64,000 bases of DNA from positions 20,277,495-20,341,494 of the forward strand of contig NC_021681.1 in the NCBI RefSeq assembly GCF_000247815.1, in the 5' to 3' direction. Below the pieces are notes generated by a model, which had not been told where the DNA came from, searched no databases, and saw only the letters and a list, made by a program, of their open reading frames with translations. Made by a program: the position numbers and the translations under genes. Numbering within the stretch: position 1 is the first letter of the stretch; each line of letters begins with the position of its first letter. Positions 13,150-32,700 of the stretch are shown here, one piece after another. Source of the DNA: Ficedula albicollis (lineage: Eukaryota > Chordata > Aves > Passeriformes > Muscicapidae).

Positions 13150-16100
13150 CATTTTTGGGCTGCCAAATCCTGTGCATTTATTACCCTGTGCTGTATAGGG
13201 TCTGTGTATTTATTAGTGCTAAATACCTCATACTGTTCCATTTCAACATTCTGCCACTGACTTGGAAAAGCATGGCATAAAAGTATCCTCAAGAAAACAG
13301 GGAAGAAAAGCCCTTGACGAGGTGTGACTGAAATAATATCTACAGTGTTCTGTTTGGAGATGAACCAGACCCCAATATTTGGTGTTTTACACTGAGGGGA
13401 AATACTTTTGCTAGGTGGAGTATTTTTGACAAGTGTGTTTGGTACTCCTCCCCTGAGCATTTGTCACTTGCTTCCTTGGTTAACCAGTGTATGTTAGCGT
13501 GATCACAAAAGAAAGCAGCAAAATTTGCAGGCCTTCTGTTTGTTCTCCATCAATGAAAAGAACTAAATATATGTAGGTTCAAATGGAAAATGGAAGCATA
13601 GCTCTTTTTTTTTTTTTAAGTTCATAAATACCACATTTTTTTCTTTTTAAGAAGTGCAAACTGGGCTGGTCTGTGGATGCTTTAGTGAATAATCACTTCA
13701 TTTGTGCTACCTACCTGGCATATTTTAATATTAAGATATGGGTAAATTTTCTATCTTTAACAAGTTGAAAGATTAAGGAAGATTTATTTCCTGAAGACCG
13801 AGAACAGAGGTCTTGAGTTTGTTACCTTCTCTGACCAGTCTAGTAGATCACATTGATAAATGTGAGTTGGCTTAAAAAATAGAAAGTAAGTCTCAAACCC
13901 ACCAGTTTCATGAAGCCCTGACAGCAGTTACAGAGAATGAGAATTCTGTAGGTGACTGCAGAGGCAGAGTTCTGCAAACGAAATTCCCAAAGGGTGAAAT
14001 CCTATCCCCAGCCTATTCCAGTTTGAACGAGATTTGCAGGATGCACAGCTCAGCCAGTTTCAGATTCCTGGTGTGAAACAATCAAGATAAGAATCAAAAA
14101 GTAAAGAAAGGGAAAAGCCCTGTTAGATCAAACACTATACCCTAATCTTTCTCCTTAGGCAGAATTACTCCTTCCAGAGTCCTTACTACTCTTGTTTAAA
14201 GTAACAGAAGCCCCATGGCACTGGGAGTTTTTCTTAACTTGTGTTTAGCTGAATGGTTTTGTTATGGGGAAGTTTTTCCTGATTATTTAAAATGCATTTG
14301 CAGCTACCCCATCTTCACCAGACAAACCTAAGTCTTTTTTTGCCCTTGACATTTGCTCATGTGAAATTTCTGTTTTTTCTCCTGTTGATGACATTGCATA
14401 GCTGTACTTGAGACTGATCCCTTAACTAACATCAGCATTCTTTTTTTCTGCTTTTTAACTGTTTATGAAGCATGTAATAGGTTATCTAATCTCACTTCCA
14501 CTTGTTTGTGGGATAAACATCTGCTGTGTGTTGCTCTGTATGTGTAACACATAAGTTCAAAGGGACATAAATTGAGCTGAACAGCTGCAATGACCATAGG
14601 AAATCCAACAGAAAATATTTCCAGTGAAATAAAAATATTGACTTCACTCGTTTTGGCAACAAATTAAGTTTGCTTAGGGGTTTTTTACACTCATTTTCAA
14701 TAGGGAAAAACCTTTTCCTACAAGCAGGAAAACTAACATAATTGAAATGTTAATTAACATATCAGACAATATTTTTAGAAGGGTTTTAGTGTGGTGTTTT
14801 TTTTTTTTAATTTCAGGATAGACCACCTAGGTCTATCCCAGAGGTGGAGAGTTTAATAGTTCAAGTGTATACATAGAGCCAAACCCTCTTTACTGCTTAC
14901 CACAGGCTTGAATAAGGGCACTGTTAGGTTGTTACCAGTTAATCCTGGCCTAGTTGATGATCTTTGTAAGACTTCTCTGCTGTGGTTTCGTTTCCTGATG
15001 CTCATCAGTTCTTTTGAATGTCTTGCCTTTGAATCGAATACATGTTTTCCTTGGTCATGCTCAAGTCCTGTTGTTAAAAGAAAAAAAAAGGTGGCATGAT
15101 TATATTTGTTTAATATGCTGCTGTTGATTAATGACTTTAGTCCATTTATTTAATAGATGCTGTTCTCCCTGACCATAGTGCTAAAGTAAATATTTTGCTA
15201 TGTTTCTCTGTACTGTAAGCTCGTTATTCTTTGGAACAGGTTTTGGTGTCTCTTACTCCATGTACAAGCTAATATTGATGCAACTATTTTGCTATTCAGT
15301 CAGTGTGACAGACAAAGAGCTCTGGCATCTGAATGGTTTGAAAAAACAACAGAATAACAGATACATGTTTTATACAATTAGTGTTTGTGCTGTTTCTGGT
15401 ACAGCCCATACCTTGTACATCATTGTTTGCTGAGAGCTTTTTGTGCTGGGCTCCCTTTTGCTGTCCAAGGGACCAGCCATCCTTTGGAAACACGTATTTT
15501 GATGATGGAGCTATAGGGCAGTGCTGCTGCTGCATTTCTTCCCTTTCAGGGCTGTGTTCCCTCTTCCTTCCTTGAGCCAGTTCTGTCCTCCTCTGACCCT
15601 GCAGTGGGATGCTTCAAGAGCTGAGTGGAAGAAAACTGTTAATTTTTTTTTTTTTAGAGGAAAGGAAGTGTTGAGAACACCCAGCTGGGAGAGGGTAGAT
15701 GAGGGTAGACTGAGGTCTCCCCATGCAATAGCAATTAGATCTTGGCTAGGATGTGACTTGAGCACAAAACTAAACCAAAGCCTCCAGGTGAGCCACACCT
15801 CTGAGCTCTTAGGGACAAGAGACAGCTCATTTGGGAGTGAGTGCCTCTGCCTTCTGTGGTTTTAGCCCCTGCTGCAGGGAAGGTTTCCTTTCTCAGGAGG
15901 CAGGAATGCTTGCCCTGGTAATGAGAAGCACTTTTCTCCTATACCCTGCTCTGCAATTTGTCACAGCTCAGTAGCTGCTGTGTAAGAATAAGTTGTCCTT
16001 TTAGCAGGGGTGGCTGGGTAACCTGTGCTTGAACAAGGGCAGTCCTCTCCAGGTGGGTTTTAACTCTTTGTGAATCAGAGCCTTCATGTGAGGTTGCAAA

Positions 16101-18017
16101 ATTGTTGTTAGAGAAGTGGTGGAGACATGGAAAGAGCAGAGGCCAAAGGTTGTAGGGGAGAGATGATATTGTCTAATGATGGCATTGTGTGAAGATTTGG
16201 AAAAAGGAAAAAAATCCTTGTGTTGTTTGGTCTTGGGCAACTTGTTTGCTACTTAGTCACAGGGTTTACCTGCACAGGAGGAACTTAATCTGTAGCTCAT
16301 TTGTGTGAGAATATGGCCAAGACACAGTACTTGTTTGGAAAGGTGATACAACTGCCTGAGTACATTGTGCTTCAGGTGTCACTCAGTTTTGAAAGTTCTT
16401 GGGGAAATGAGAGGGGACTGTAAGCAGCAGTGCAGCAGCTTTTGTTGATCAGTGTTTAAAAAAAAAGTGTTCCTTGATGCATTTAATTGATGATTTTAGG
16501 GCATTCTGTGTTAACCTTTTCTTGGCAGTGTGAGAGGCTTATGTTTTTCTCTGGCTTTGCACAAAATAATAATTTTAGGAAGAATCTGGAGCACATTATA
16601 AACACCTTATTTTAGTGGAGCTGTATCCCAGGAACACCTGGAGTGTATGAGCCCAAGCTCCACCGCAAACTTTGCTTTTGGCCTCTGGTACGACTTAAAG
16701 TTTTCCGAAAAGTGTTTTCATACCTGTGGATTTTTAAGTGCTTTTGAGCTTTCAAAGTAACTCATAGCTGTGAGGGCTATTTTAAAGGAATTCTTGGATC
16801 CTAACTCTTCAGCCTCTGTGCTACTATTATCACATACCAAATATCACAAGCAAAGTAGATTTTTAAGAACGTTTTGAAATACCTTTGTTTTTAAACCTGA
16901 CCCTTTGCTGCAAGGGCAGGAATCCCGGGAATTATTCCTGCAGTGGGCAGACAGAAGGCAACCAGCCTTCCTCCTGTGTCCTCAGGCAGGGAGTGTCACT
17001 TCAGCACTGCTGGGTGTGCACAGCGTTCAGGGTCAGTGGCCACAGCGGGACAGCTTGAGCCTGCTCACGTCAGGCTGTCTGCAAACACCTCTTGCAGCAG
17101 AAACCAAGCCCCACTGCATTGTCTGAATGGCCTCAGCAGCTCCTTAGCTTGGCTTGGCAGAAATGTAGATCTCAGCTGTTACTCTGAAAGAATGCCCTGC
17201 TTGACTTCTGGGCGCCCAAAGAACTAAAGGTGGTAGTGGTACCAACCCTGAGGGAAACCCAGCCAGGGTTCCCATGGTGGTTCCACTCACTGAGGTTGAA
17301 AATAACACAATACTGTCGAGTCCTTTTGTTATTTTGGGAGATTTCCTTATTTAAACATTTTGAGCCTAGTTCCAAACGTGATGTCTGCGTAAAACATGTG
17401 TCCCACCTCCCCAAATCATGATATATTTGAGACTGAATTTTAATTAATTCAGTAAATTAAGCTTGCCATAATCTAGATAAGTTCTTCTGCAAGGCTACCG
17501 TGGATCCCAAAGCAGAAGAATATATTGTTCTGAAAACACAGATGAGGCAGGCACTGTTAGCAGAAGAAGGTGGTTTTCCCAGGAGAGTGGTATGAGCTTT
17601 GTTCCATATCCCCTCATTGGAGACCAATTTAAAAGTCCTTCTAACCTTGCAGCTATCAGTTCTCTGCAAACACATTTCCATTTTGATAAAAGCAGCTGCT
17701 GCCTTCCTTCAGCTGTGAAGGCTCATCTGAGTTAACTGGGTCTGAGTGGAGAAGGGAAGGATTCTCACTCACCAGGGCAGCTGAGCTGCTTTAGTGAGCT
17801 GGAGAAGGCTGAGTTAGTATCATGGGAAATACGGCTGTTCTTACTTTTGAGGAAAAGGAGTGGGAAAAAAATATTCTGATTTTTTTTAAACAAGTTTTTG
17901 TTTGTTTTTTGGGGTGGGGTTTTTATGTGTGTGTCTTAGTTCAATTTTAGATATGTATTTGAAATCTGTAGTAACAGAGTGGCCCTTAAATGTTACACAT
18001 AGATTTTTCTTATTTTC
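13150..18017. other. Non-coding stretch, nothing recognised
   Basis: This is about 4.9 kb of AT-rich unique sequence with several short poly-T runs (13605, 14797, 15643) and a T/G-rich simple stretch at 17878-17935. Overlapping short frames on both strands at 15300-15800 are mutually exclusive and featureless. I found no RNA gene or mobile element. Confidence 0.5.
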
Positions 18018-23100
<5,083 letters not shown>

Positions 23101-23454
23101 AGACATTGGGATGCTTCTCTCCAGGCTGTGGTGTGTGCATCCTGCTGAGTGGTGCCACCATCCAGAGCCTGGTGGTGCAGGTGTTCATCCAGTGCTTGCT
23201 CCAAGCTCTGTGTGCCAGGCTCCCCTAGGAGCCAGCTCTGGGATGGGGGGAGGGCAGGATGAGTGCAAAGCTCCAGCTCTGTGCTGTGCCCCAGCTCTGC
23301 TCCAGGTCTGAGCAAATGCGGTGGGAACACTCAGCTCCGGGAGCTGGGAGAGCCAGGGGGGTTAAATGATGGCATTTTACTGTGTGTTAACAGCACAGTT
23401 TTCAAAATAATCCGTACTAACATTCCTTGTTTTGTCTCCTTATTTCCCTGTCAG

Positions 23455-23519
23455 CATCACCCTTCTGTGGCAAGAGGCACCCGAAAGGAAAACTTCTGCA
23501 TATCAATGCACTGCCAATG
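23455..23519 (+). other. Candidate 65-bp exon
   Basis: The tract TTTTGTCTCCTTATTTCCCTGTCAG is followed by 65 nt and a near-consensus donor CAATG|GTAAGTACC. All three frames are open, so the reading frame is undetermined; one gives SPFCGKRHPKGKLLHINALP. No family is recognised. It lies just 3' of a locally GC-richer stretch (about 23100-23350). The signals are better than average for random intronic DNA, but a cryptic exon is a fair alternative. Confidence 0.2.
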
Positions 23520-23599
23520 GTAAGTACCTTTTTAACTGACTGAAGGTGGTGTGGTTTCTCTCTGCACACATGCCATTAGCAGGCTTACACTGCAAACAG

Positions 23600-26500
23600 T
23601 ATTTTTAGAACAACTACTTTTTAGTATTCAAGTGGATTATTTTCATTTTTTTAAGGAACATCCAGATCATTATGCTGTTTGACAAAGATATTACAATTGC
23701 ACCTGGTTTTATCCTGTGGAAAGTAGGGCAGCATGTTAATTTTGAAGTGAGAAGTGTGACTTGACAGTAGCATAGCTCATCCTGTTGGTAACTGGTGTTG
23801 CTTCCTCTTTTGGCCAAGAGCCTGTTTGGGGTGAGCTGTAGCCAAGCTGAGCGTTCTGTTAACCCCACTTGGGTGCTCTCTGCAGTTTGTTTCAATACTA
23901 ACAGCTTGTCCCAGAAAAAAAAACAAAACCAGATCTGCACTGTCAGGTGTATTTTACTTCAGCCCATTTGTCAGTGTAAGACCAGTGTAAAATCTTAGCT
24001 TCTGTAGAAAGGGGAAATCTTCTTATTCCATCTCTGAAATGTTAGTGTTAGAGACTATTGCAAATTCATATTTTCAGGCTGTCCTTATGGTTTGCTGGTG
24101 CTTCCTGAGAGCTGTGTAGATGGAAAGCAGAGCTGAGGCCTGAAGGGAAGGACTGGAACTTACTGTTTCAGCTGTGATCAGACAACCTCTTTTTAGCAGT
24201 TTTGGTATCTTATGTTGTCACAGTTGAGGTGTACAAGAGTGATACCTTCAGTGTTAGCCTTAAGAATTAAATGCATGAAGTGCCAGTGTGAGTTCTGTAT
24301 TTGAAGCGTCTCTAGATCATTGTGCTCAGTACAGAAGTTAAAGGGGTAAGATTTTGAACTGCTTGCTTTGAAAATTCAATTTTGGATCTGAGAGCTGAGC
24401 TGGTTTCCTTTGGTTTGCATGTGGAAATGGATCTAAAGAATATGTAAATCAATTGCAGCCTCATGTATGGCTTTGCAACTCCACTGTCTTTGCCCTGTGA
24501 GGAAAATGATGCTCAAGGAGAGTTTGCCTGGACGTAACTCCTTTACTTTTTGAGGTAGTAAGCAATTCTGTTAACTCCCAAAGACATCATGGAGTGAAAT
24601 GTAATATATTTGTCACAAAGTAAAGCAAATATACCTCTGTAATCAGAAGACCTGCACCAAGCATGTATGTTGTTTAATAGTCTGGTTTTTAGGCTCAGAG
24701 TTGATATGAGTAGAGTTTATATTATTTTGGGATGAATTGAGTAAGGAAGAACTTGTGGTTACCTGGTCATTCAGACTGGTATTTTTGACTTCTCAGTCCT
24801 GAAATGAGCAATGCTCTCAGCATTTTCTAGTATTGTTAAATCTTTATTGTTACTGTTGACCTTTTTCCAGCAAAAAGCTTCTCTGTTTTCTTTTTATTTT
24901 GTAGTGGTTGAGTGTAATTTTAGTTATGATTTAAGATACTGATCTATATTACTGCCTCTCTTAAAAACATGACTCATTTCATATTAACCTAGTCCTTATA
25001 CTTCATAAAATTTTAAAATACTGTGAGACTGTACTTGAAATGTTACTGCATTTTGTCCTAATTTTCCCCCTACAAATTATATTAGCAATTCAGAATTGTA
25101 CAGTCTCAAGGGCATGGTAGTTGTTACAGTGCTCATAAAATATACTCAACTGTTACTTGCAGTGAAGTGAAGTACTCCCCACTCTTTTCTTTGAGGGCTG
25201 TTTTTGTGCTCTAAGTTGTTATACTTTATTATTCAAGAGATTTCTGAACCATTACTCACCTCTGATTAACTTTGAAATAGTTTGAATGTAGATTTAAGAG
25301 ACAAGCTAGACACATTTTTTACCATCCCCAAAGTAACCGTAACTAAACCTGTTCAGTAAAAAAGACTTTTATAGGTTTTTATTATGTTTTTATCTTTGCT
25401 GTGTGTAAACAAAGTGGGGGCCAGAGGTTGCTGAAGAAAGCAGGTAGTGTACATCTCCCAAACAGGACGTGCTTTAGCCATGGTTGCCCATGTTCAACAC
25501 ATATCTTTGAATAAAAAATTAATTTCTGATTCCCTTGAGAAATGGTTGTAGCAATTTTGGTTTTAAGCCTGATTGTCAGTTCCATTTCTTAGTAGTAAAA
25601 AAAAAAAACACAAAAAAACAACAAAATAACAATTTACACATACTCCATTCTCTTATATTGTTTTCTTAGATTTTCAATTTTCAAGGTAATTAAGAAGCTT
25701 GTTTTTTGCATCATATGTTATGCTATACATACATATGTTAAATATATGCTAACTGATAACCAAATAGGGTAAAATACTACATACTCCTTAAAAATTATTG
25801 TAGTTGTTGGCAATTCTTTAGAAAATTAAATATTTATATTGTGATATAGCCTGGCTGTGTTCAGTGGGCATAAGTTCTCCTTCCCATTCTTCCAGCCAGA
25901 TTTAATGTTCCTCACAATGTCAGAGGAAAGATGCAAAGGCTTAATGAAAAAGGCCTGGTAATTGCAGGAAACTAAGTGTCTAATGCTACTTTTCTAGGGT
26001 TTTGAAGGTTCATTTAGAGGCTGATAACTGGGTACTTAATCTGTGGTCACAAGAATTAATGAATGTGTTGGAAAAAAAATTTAAAGTCTTGGATCTTTGG
26101 TCTAAGCAAAAGATGACATCAGGGTTTCAACGAGGGCTTTAGCAAGTAAATTTTCTTTTATGTGATGGAATAGGTAGTTTACCCAAGAGAGATTTTCCAT
26201 TGTATCTTGCAAGGCTTTTCTGTGAGTTTTGGAAGCAAACCAGTTTGCCTTTCTGCCTTTGCTAGTCATTGAAGCAGGTTTGTGTGTGTGCACATAAATA
26301 TGTGTGGGAATACAGGAGTGTGCTTATCTGTGCATGTATTTAAACACACATGTAGATGTAGATCTAAATTTAGAAATACAGAATGGAATGTGCAGTTAAT
26401 GCAGAAGAGACTAGAGGATGTTACTGTTTATTGCAGACTGGCACAGGCCAAGTCTGAGGACAGGCAGTGAACACAAAATTACCTAATCCCCAGGCAAGCA

Positions 26501-29500
26501 GTGTCATCAACAGCTGAGACATGTCCTACAATCTTGGGGGGAATACCAAGTGGGTGATTTCAATCCATTCTTTTCAGTGCTGCCTACTCTTAGGTGAACA
26601 CATTATACTGTGTTTTGAGGCTTTAACACACCTATTGTGTGTTATGTCAACTGTTCCTACACGTAAGAGATGTTATAGAACAGCTCTGCAGGCACCGAGT
26701 CTCTTGGGCCAGGAAATTCCATGGATGCAAGATTTCTGTGTAATTACCTAGGCAGGGGATTTAGCTCAGAAACAGCAGGAGGGCTTGGGGGAGCTGGGGA
26801 GAGGGAAAAAGTCACTCCAGAGTGAAGGGACTGGAAGATGTCTGCAGAAATTTCCCCAAGACTGCAGCAAGTTGTTTTTAGTTTGAACGTCTCTCTGGTT
26901 CCTTCAGGTAGTCCTGTGACCTTACTGCTCCTTAGAAGGCAGGTGAATGAATAAATGGATGTAACTATTAGCTTGTGCTTCCCCAGCAGCTAAGCCCACC
27001 CAAATACTGATCTGCCAGGCCATGTTAAAATGCTTCCATGCAAAGGATACAGCCAAGGGAAGGGACATGAGCTGGAGAGTTGGGTTTGGTGTAGAAGCCT
27101 TGTGTCTGCTGGCACCTGCCAAGGACAGCTGGAGCTATGTGCTGCTCTCTAAGGTTTTCGCACTGGAATTGCAAACCTGGCTCTGTTACAAGAGGAGCTG
27201 AATGGCATCTCTCAACTACAGGTACATAAAATGAGCATCTGCAGATGAGCAGCTCTTTGTAAGGTGCTGGAGCTGAAGGTCACTTCTCATTATAGTGAGA
27301 ATGGGGACCCCTGCTTTCCAGCGTTCATTGGCAGTACTAAAGATGTTGCCTTCAAGAGCCTAGAATAATTGATTCAAAATAAATAACCCTGCAAGACTAA
27401 GGCCCTTATTCTATGAAATACAAATGCATGTGCATACAGGTAACTTTTAGTGTAGGAGTAGTTCTTTTGAGATATAAATAAGGAGCCCTTGCTTGCATAA
27501 AGCTAACCAGGCTTGAAAGCACTGGGAACAGTAGGACCTAAAAGTGCTCATGAAATTTATTATTGAGGCTGTTGGTTGTACAGTTTATGGAGTGCAGCCT
27601 TAAAAGGAAAAACAAAATTTAAATATTTATTTCTAGCAGGTTCTGTAATAGTCCAAAATAACTGACAACATGAAATTTTGGACTGTTTTGCTCCTCCTGA
27701 AATCAGTGGCTGCTATTATCAATGAAGGAAGGTGAAGTGCAATGGATTTGGTATGATAATTTGTTGTGGCTAAACAATTATATCTCAAAATGCTCATACA
27801 TCAGTTCTGTTTATTGGATCAGCATGAATTAGCTAATTTAGTGGTTTATGTGTGGAAGAGGAAATACTACTAATAATGCGATACCAAAAAAAAGTTCCAT
27901 CACGTGGTAGGGTGCAAACTGTGATAAGCATTAAAAAAATTAAGTAAACTATTCTGAATAATTTTTGGAAGGGTTCTTGAATTTTCTATTTCTTTACAGA
28001 GAACAAGTTAAACACACTAGCAAGATCCCTTTCTGAGAGGGAAAACAGCCCTTTTCTCCTTTTTCTGCCATTAAAGTTCACCACTGAATGAATCAACTGA
28101 AACGGAAATGAATGTCCTTTAAAAAATTTAAGTGTTGGCTCTGTTTTGAAGTAACATTTGTCAGAGAACTTTCTCTGCTGTTTCTCTAAGCATTTTACAG
28201 TTCAAAAATAAGCTTTGACTAAGAATTCTCGGCAAAATCATAAATATGTAATTATCTAAGCAGCCAGGATATTTAGCCCCTGGCAGGTGCCCAGTGCAGT
28301 GCAAGAGCAAAGGGAACTGGGCCAGTATCTCAAACTAGAAGAACATCTTCTAAAACAGGATGAGGGCCATTGCTATTCCTTATCCACTGCCATTCCTAGG
28401 TTTTAAGTCTTAAATGTACCTGAGAAAAGGCTGGTTTTGCTGCAATGGGTTGTCTTCTCTTACAGCTGGTTTATTCTATTTTTTTCGTTGTCGTCTTCCT
28501 CTGCTTCACATCCCCTGCCTTAGTTTTTTTTCTGTCTTTACTGCTTATACTGGTGTTGGTTCAGTAGATAATAGTAGTGTTGTTAGCATTAGATTATATC
28601 TTACTTGATCAGCATGCCATGTGCTTTAGAGGAGAGGGGGTTTTGTGTTTCTGCTCTGGGTTCACTGCCATGTGCCCGTGGTGAAGTTGCATAACCTGAA
28701 ATGACCCTTTTCCTGCTCCATTACATGAAAGAATTAGAAATGCAGCACAAAGTCTTCTTGACATTGACAAAGCTTGTTGCATATTTAAAAAATTAAACTG
28801 GCTTTTGGGTGTACATGATGTAGGATGTTGTAGAGAAAACCCAAGGACAGGATCTTTTGTGTCCCAGCTCAAGTGTTGCTATCTGCAGAAGAGCAAGGCT
28901 GATGTCACAGGAGACCGTGTCAATGTGTCACTTGTATCAGCAGGCCTTGATCCTGGTTTCCTTCTTGTCAACAGAAAGTTGATGTTAGCTCAAGTTAACA
29001 GAAGTGAAAGTAGTTTCAGCAGTGCTGATGCTGGAGATAATGAATATTGCTGCAGAACGATAGGAAGTCTGTAGGCTGCGTGGAGTGACCGTGCTGATAC
29101 TGATTTTTATTTACTCAGGAAAAACAGACCTGCTGGCCTTCAAAAACCAGGACCCTGTGTGGCCATCAGCAAGGATGGCATGTCTAGAAGCCTGTATTTG
29201 TTTTCCAAGTCTTTATTTCACCCAGTGATTAGAAGCAAAAATTGTAGTCAGTGGGTTAGTGCACCCATATTTGTAAATAAATGTCACATGTAGCATTCTT
29301 ATTGTAATTTAGTGAACAAATGCAAGAAGCTATTCAAGACAAGGGATTTGAATCCTATGCTGAGTGTATGTACGTAGGATTGGCATCCATGAATTTAATA
29401 TTCACACAAATGGAGGGTATTGATGTCAAATGTGAGCCATAATTGGAATCTTTGACTTCATTAATGATATTCATGAAATCTTCCCCTTTTACTTTCTTTG

Positions 29501-29690
29501 GGCTGTAAATGGACCATATTTTATTACAGTCTACATGTGTTTTAAAAATGTTTTATCCTGTTTTGACAACTGTTTAAAAAAAAAGCTAAGTCCAGTAGCA
29601 TAAGTTAAATTCAAGTCCATAATAACAATGTGAAAAGGAAAGGACTTGAATAAAGTACCAAACTGGGCATGTGGTGTGACCTGGGAATGG
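23600..29690. other. Long unique stretch without a recognised gene
   Basis: Apart from the candidate exon at 27154 this is about 6 kb of AT-rich DNA. It includes an A-rich run at 25599-25630, a very AT-rich part at 25620-25860 and a short TG run at 26281-26290. Frames here are short and without family features. Confidence 0.5.
27154..27221 (+). other. Candidate 68-bp exon
   Basis: The tract GTGCTGCTCTCTAAG is followed by a frame reading FRTGIANLALLQEELNGISQ and ending CTACAG|GTACAT. The peptide looks like a soluble helix. The acceptor is only moderate, and the frame has a stop two bases before the proposed border (TAA at 27150), so the border is essential to the call. It starts with two bases of a split codon and ends in phase 0. 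The protein is unknown. Confidence 0.18.
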
Positions 29691-29758
29691 TTCTGTGCAG
29701 GGCAAGGAGTTGGACTCGATGACCCTTGTGGGTCTCTTCCAACTCAGCTGATTCTGTG
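29691..29758 (+). mobile_element. CR1 LINE tail, 3' end only
   Basis: AGTTGGACTCGATGACCCTT, then GTGGGTCTCTTCCAACTCAG and a terminal ATTCTGTG, match the 3' end common to avian CR1 subfamilies. It lies in the sense orientation on + and is truncated to about 70 bp. The left boundary is approximate. Confidence 0.88.
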
Positions 29759-29759
29759 A

Positions 29760-32700
29760 AACTGGCAGAGGAGCTTTTTCAAAATCTGCCATTTCACTCT
29801 CTTGTAACTTGTTTTCTCTTTCAGCTTAGCTGATACTTTTTATGAGAACAGCCATGCACATCTGGTAAATAGCATACAGTAAGCCAAATAACATACACTT
29901 GATGGGCTATGAAGAAACGATTTTAAGTGTGTGCTTATTGATGAGAACCCAGAATAAAGTCACTGGTGGTTAAAACGAACAGAGGGCAGATCAACCATCA
30001 GAGCAGTGTCTTTTTTCATGAATAAAAGAAACAAATGTAAAACTATCAGGTACATAACGCACAAATTAAGGGGAAAATAGATGGTCAAAGGTTAAGGAGG
30101 GAATGAAAACACAAGTTTTATGGTCACAAGATCAAATGAGGCATTAGTTAATTTTCCTTTTTTTGGTGCAGTTCAGCAGGAGTTCAAGTAATTCAACCGA
30201 GTGATTGAACTGGAACAGGAAAGAGTGCCAGAAAAACTGGTTGCTAATAACATAAACAGAAAAAATAATCAAATGAAGTTAAGACCTGATGTCAGCATTT
30301 CACATTAAAATGCATTTGAAAAGGCTGGAATTCCATCCTAGTTCATGGAACCTGATTTACATAGAAAACAAATTTGTAACAAATATTCTTTTAACAGCTG
30401 ATAAGTTATTCTGCTAATAAGCTGTCAGAATGGATTTAACCAAGGAGTGGCTGAGGCTCAGATGGTGTTTTCTGGAGACTGACCATCTGGGAAACTGCAA
30501 GTAACCTGAGTAGTAAGTGAGGGTATTTGAACTGTGAGGAGGTGACTTAATTACGTAAATAGCAAATGGAAACCGCATTAGGGATGCTGGGGTTTTGCTC
30601 TAAATAGAAGATAAAATACAACTTAATATTTCCTGCCATGGATACCCCAAGGTGATGTGCTGCTCTTTAGGCAAGATCATTGCTGCCTTTTCTTGTACAC
30701 ATTTCATACTTCTTATTTAAGCAAGTGTTTGAGTTAGTGGCTGTGAATGCAGCTTAGAATAGATTGTTGGCATACCTTTCCACTAGCCTAATTCCTGGCT
30801 TCTTTTATATTTATATTTAACTTTTTCTGAAAACAAAATCCCTTTTGTGCTGAACTGTTCAATTTTGGTTATTATTAATATTTTTCCTACGTGGCTGCAG
30901 TTTACAGGGTTCTCGTTTTAAAATCCTCCCCAGTTGGTGAGCAGACTCTTGCATGTCCCAGTTCTTGGCTTGGACTGGGAGCTCTGGTGAATAGCCTGTT
31001 GTGGAGCAAAGTTGCTTCCACTGACCCATCCAGTTTTGTTTTAACTTCCTTTTTGCTGAAGCTGACAGAAGTGTCTCAGCATATTGGCCTCCTCATTGCC
31101 CATAGGAACAACTGTTGCTGCTTTGTTTTGTTTTTTTGTTTGGCGGCTTGTGGTTTTTTTTTTTGTTCACACGTGTCTCCATGGTCGTCTGTGTATTTCA
31201 GTTGAACTTCCTTTTCATCATAATGCAAATTAAATAAGCTCCTGATGGTTTTGTCTTTTAAAATGCCCATGTCAAGGCAGTTGCAGGGATTCCCCTGTTG
31301 AGATTGACTTGCTCTTGGACTGTTTGTTAAAGCTTCCCATTTTCATCAGACTGCTTTTCAGTCTTTCCACAGTTGGGTGGGGATTGTGGCATGTTTGGCA
31401 AAGGAATGAGTGCTGTTTGTGATCCTCTGAAATGTCTTAGTTCTAATCTCCAAGTGTGTGGAGTTCATGGGAGTTGGGTCGTGAGGGAACTGGGAACATG
31501 GGGCAAAAACTGTGGCCTGGGAGAAAACAATGTAATGATCAGAAACATTATAGTTCAGCAGATTCAGAAGCACGTAAAGCAAGTCCTGGACTCATTTTTT
31601 GTCTGATGTGGAAGACCATTTAATCTGTTATGTAAATCTTTAAATTTATGCTTTGAAAAAGGAGTGTTATGTGCGCAAATTCTAAATCATTCTGAAAAGA
31701 ACTCGTGGCATCTATACATAGCAAACCTATGGGGAAAAAATAGTCATTTTTAGGATTCCTGAGGTTCTGTTGTTACCCCAAGATATATGTGGGACGTTTT
31801 GCAAGTGCAGGAATGGAGAAACATCAGGAAAGGCAAGTCTTGAGCAGAGTGTTACTAGAAGTGCCAAGTTACAGCTGTGATAGGTGACATCAACTTAAAA
31901 AGATGTTAGCTATGCAGGACTCATAAGTTAGGAACTTCTATGCTTGCTTTTGAAGAAAAAAGCATTGCAGCTTAAGTGAAGTCAATTGTTCTGCATGTTT
32001 TTGTGACTTGTAACTCATGTGGTGAAAAATCTCCAGTGGTTTGTAGGGAAAGGAGCTCGGGGTAAACACACTTCCTTCTTTATTCTCTTACCCTGGCAGC
32101 ATGGCATTTGTGTATTTGCAGTGCTATATCCACAGCAATCTTCCACTGGAAAACTGATTCATGTCAGAGAAATGATTTATTTAAAATAAATCCAGCCTTG
32201 CCTCACACATCTCTCTGGCTACACCCATGAAAATTGCCAGGAGGTCAACTGAAAAATGTCCTAGAGGATGGGAAGTGGGTAAATTCACAGCCCTCCCTTG
32301 GATGGTTTATGGGAGCAGAGTAGCACTTAGGACAATTGGGAAGATGATGCTGTGTCTGATTTCCACTGCACACTATCAGGATTGAGAAATGACAGTGCAG
32401 TCTTACCCTGTGCCTGGTTTAGGGGGGTTTGACGAGCAGTTTTGTGGCTACCTCAGCTTGAAATTCAGTGTGATACACAGCGCCTCTGCCAGCATATGCT
32501 GAAATCCTGTAAGCGTGCTATAATTAGGAAGCTTAGTTGAAGAATTGGGTGAAGGAAACACTTGCATTCCTTAAGCATAGAGGATTTGTCAAAAAGCAAA
32601 GTGTTCCCTAACTTGCTATGAATTCCTAGGAGGATTTATGACGGACAACTTGGGTTAAATGAAAAGGAATATAGTGAAAAGGGGAGGGGGACAATTTTTT

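Noticed and set aside
12712..13152. 146-codon minus-strand frame
   Set aside because: It spans the 66-bp tandem repeat, so part of the peptide is just repeated. No domain is seen.
24550..24575. TTGAGGTAGTAAG, resembling the start of let-7
   Set aside because: The match stops after the seed and there is no foldback arm nearby.
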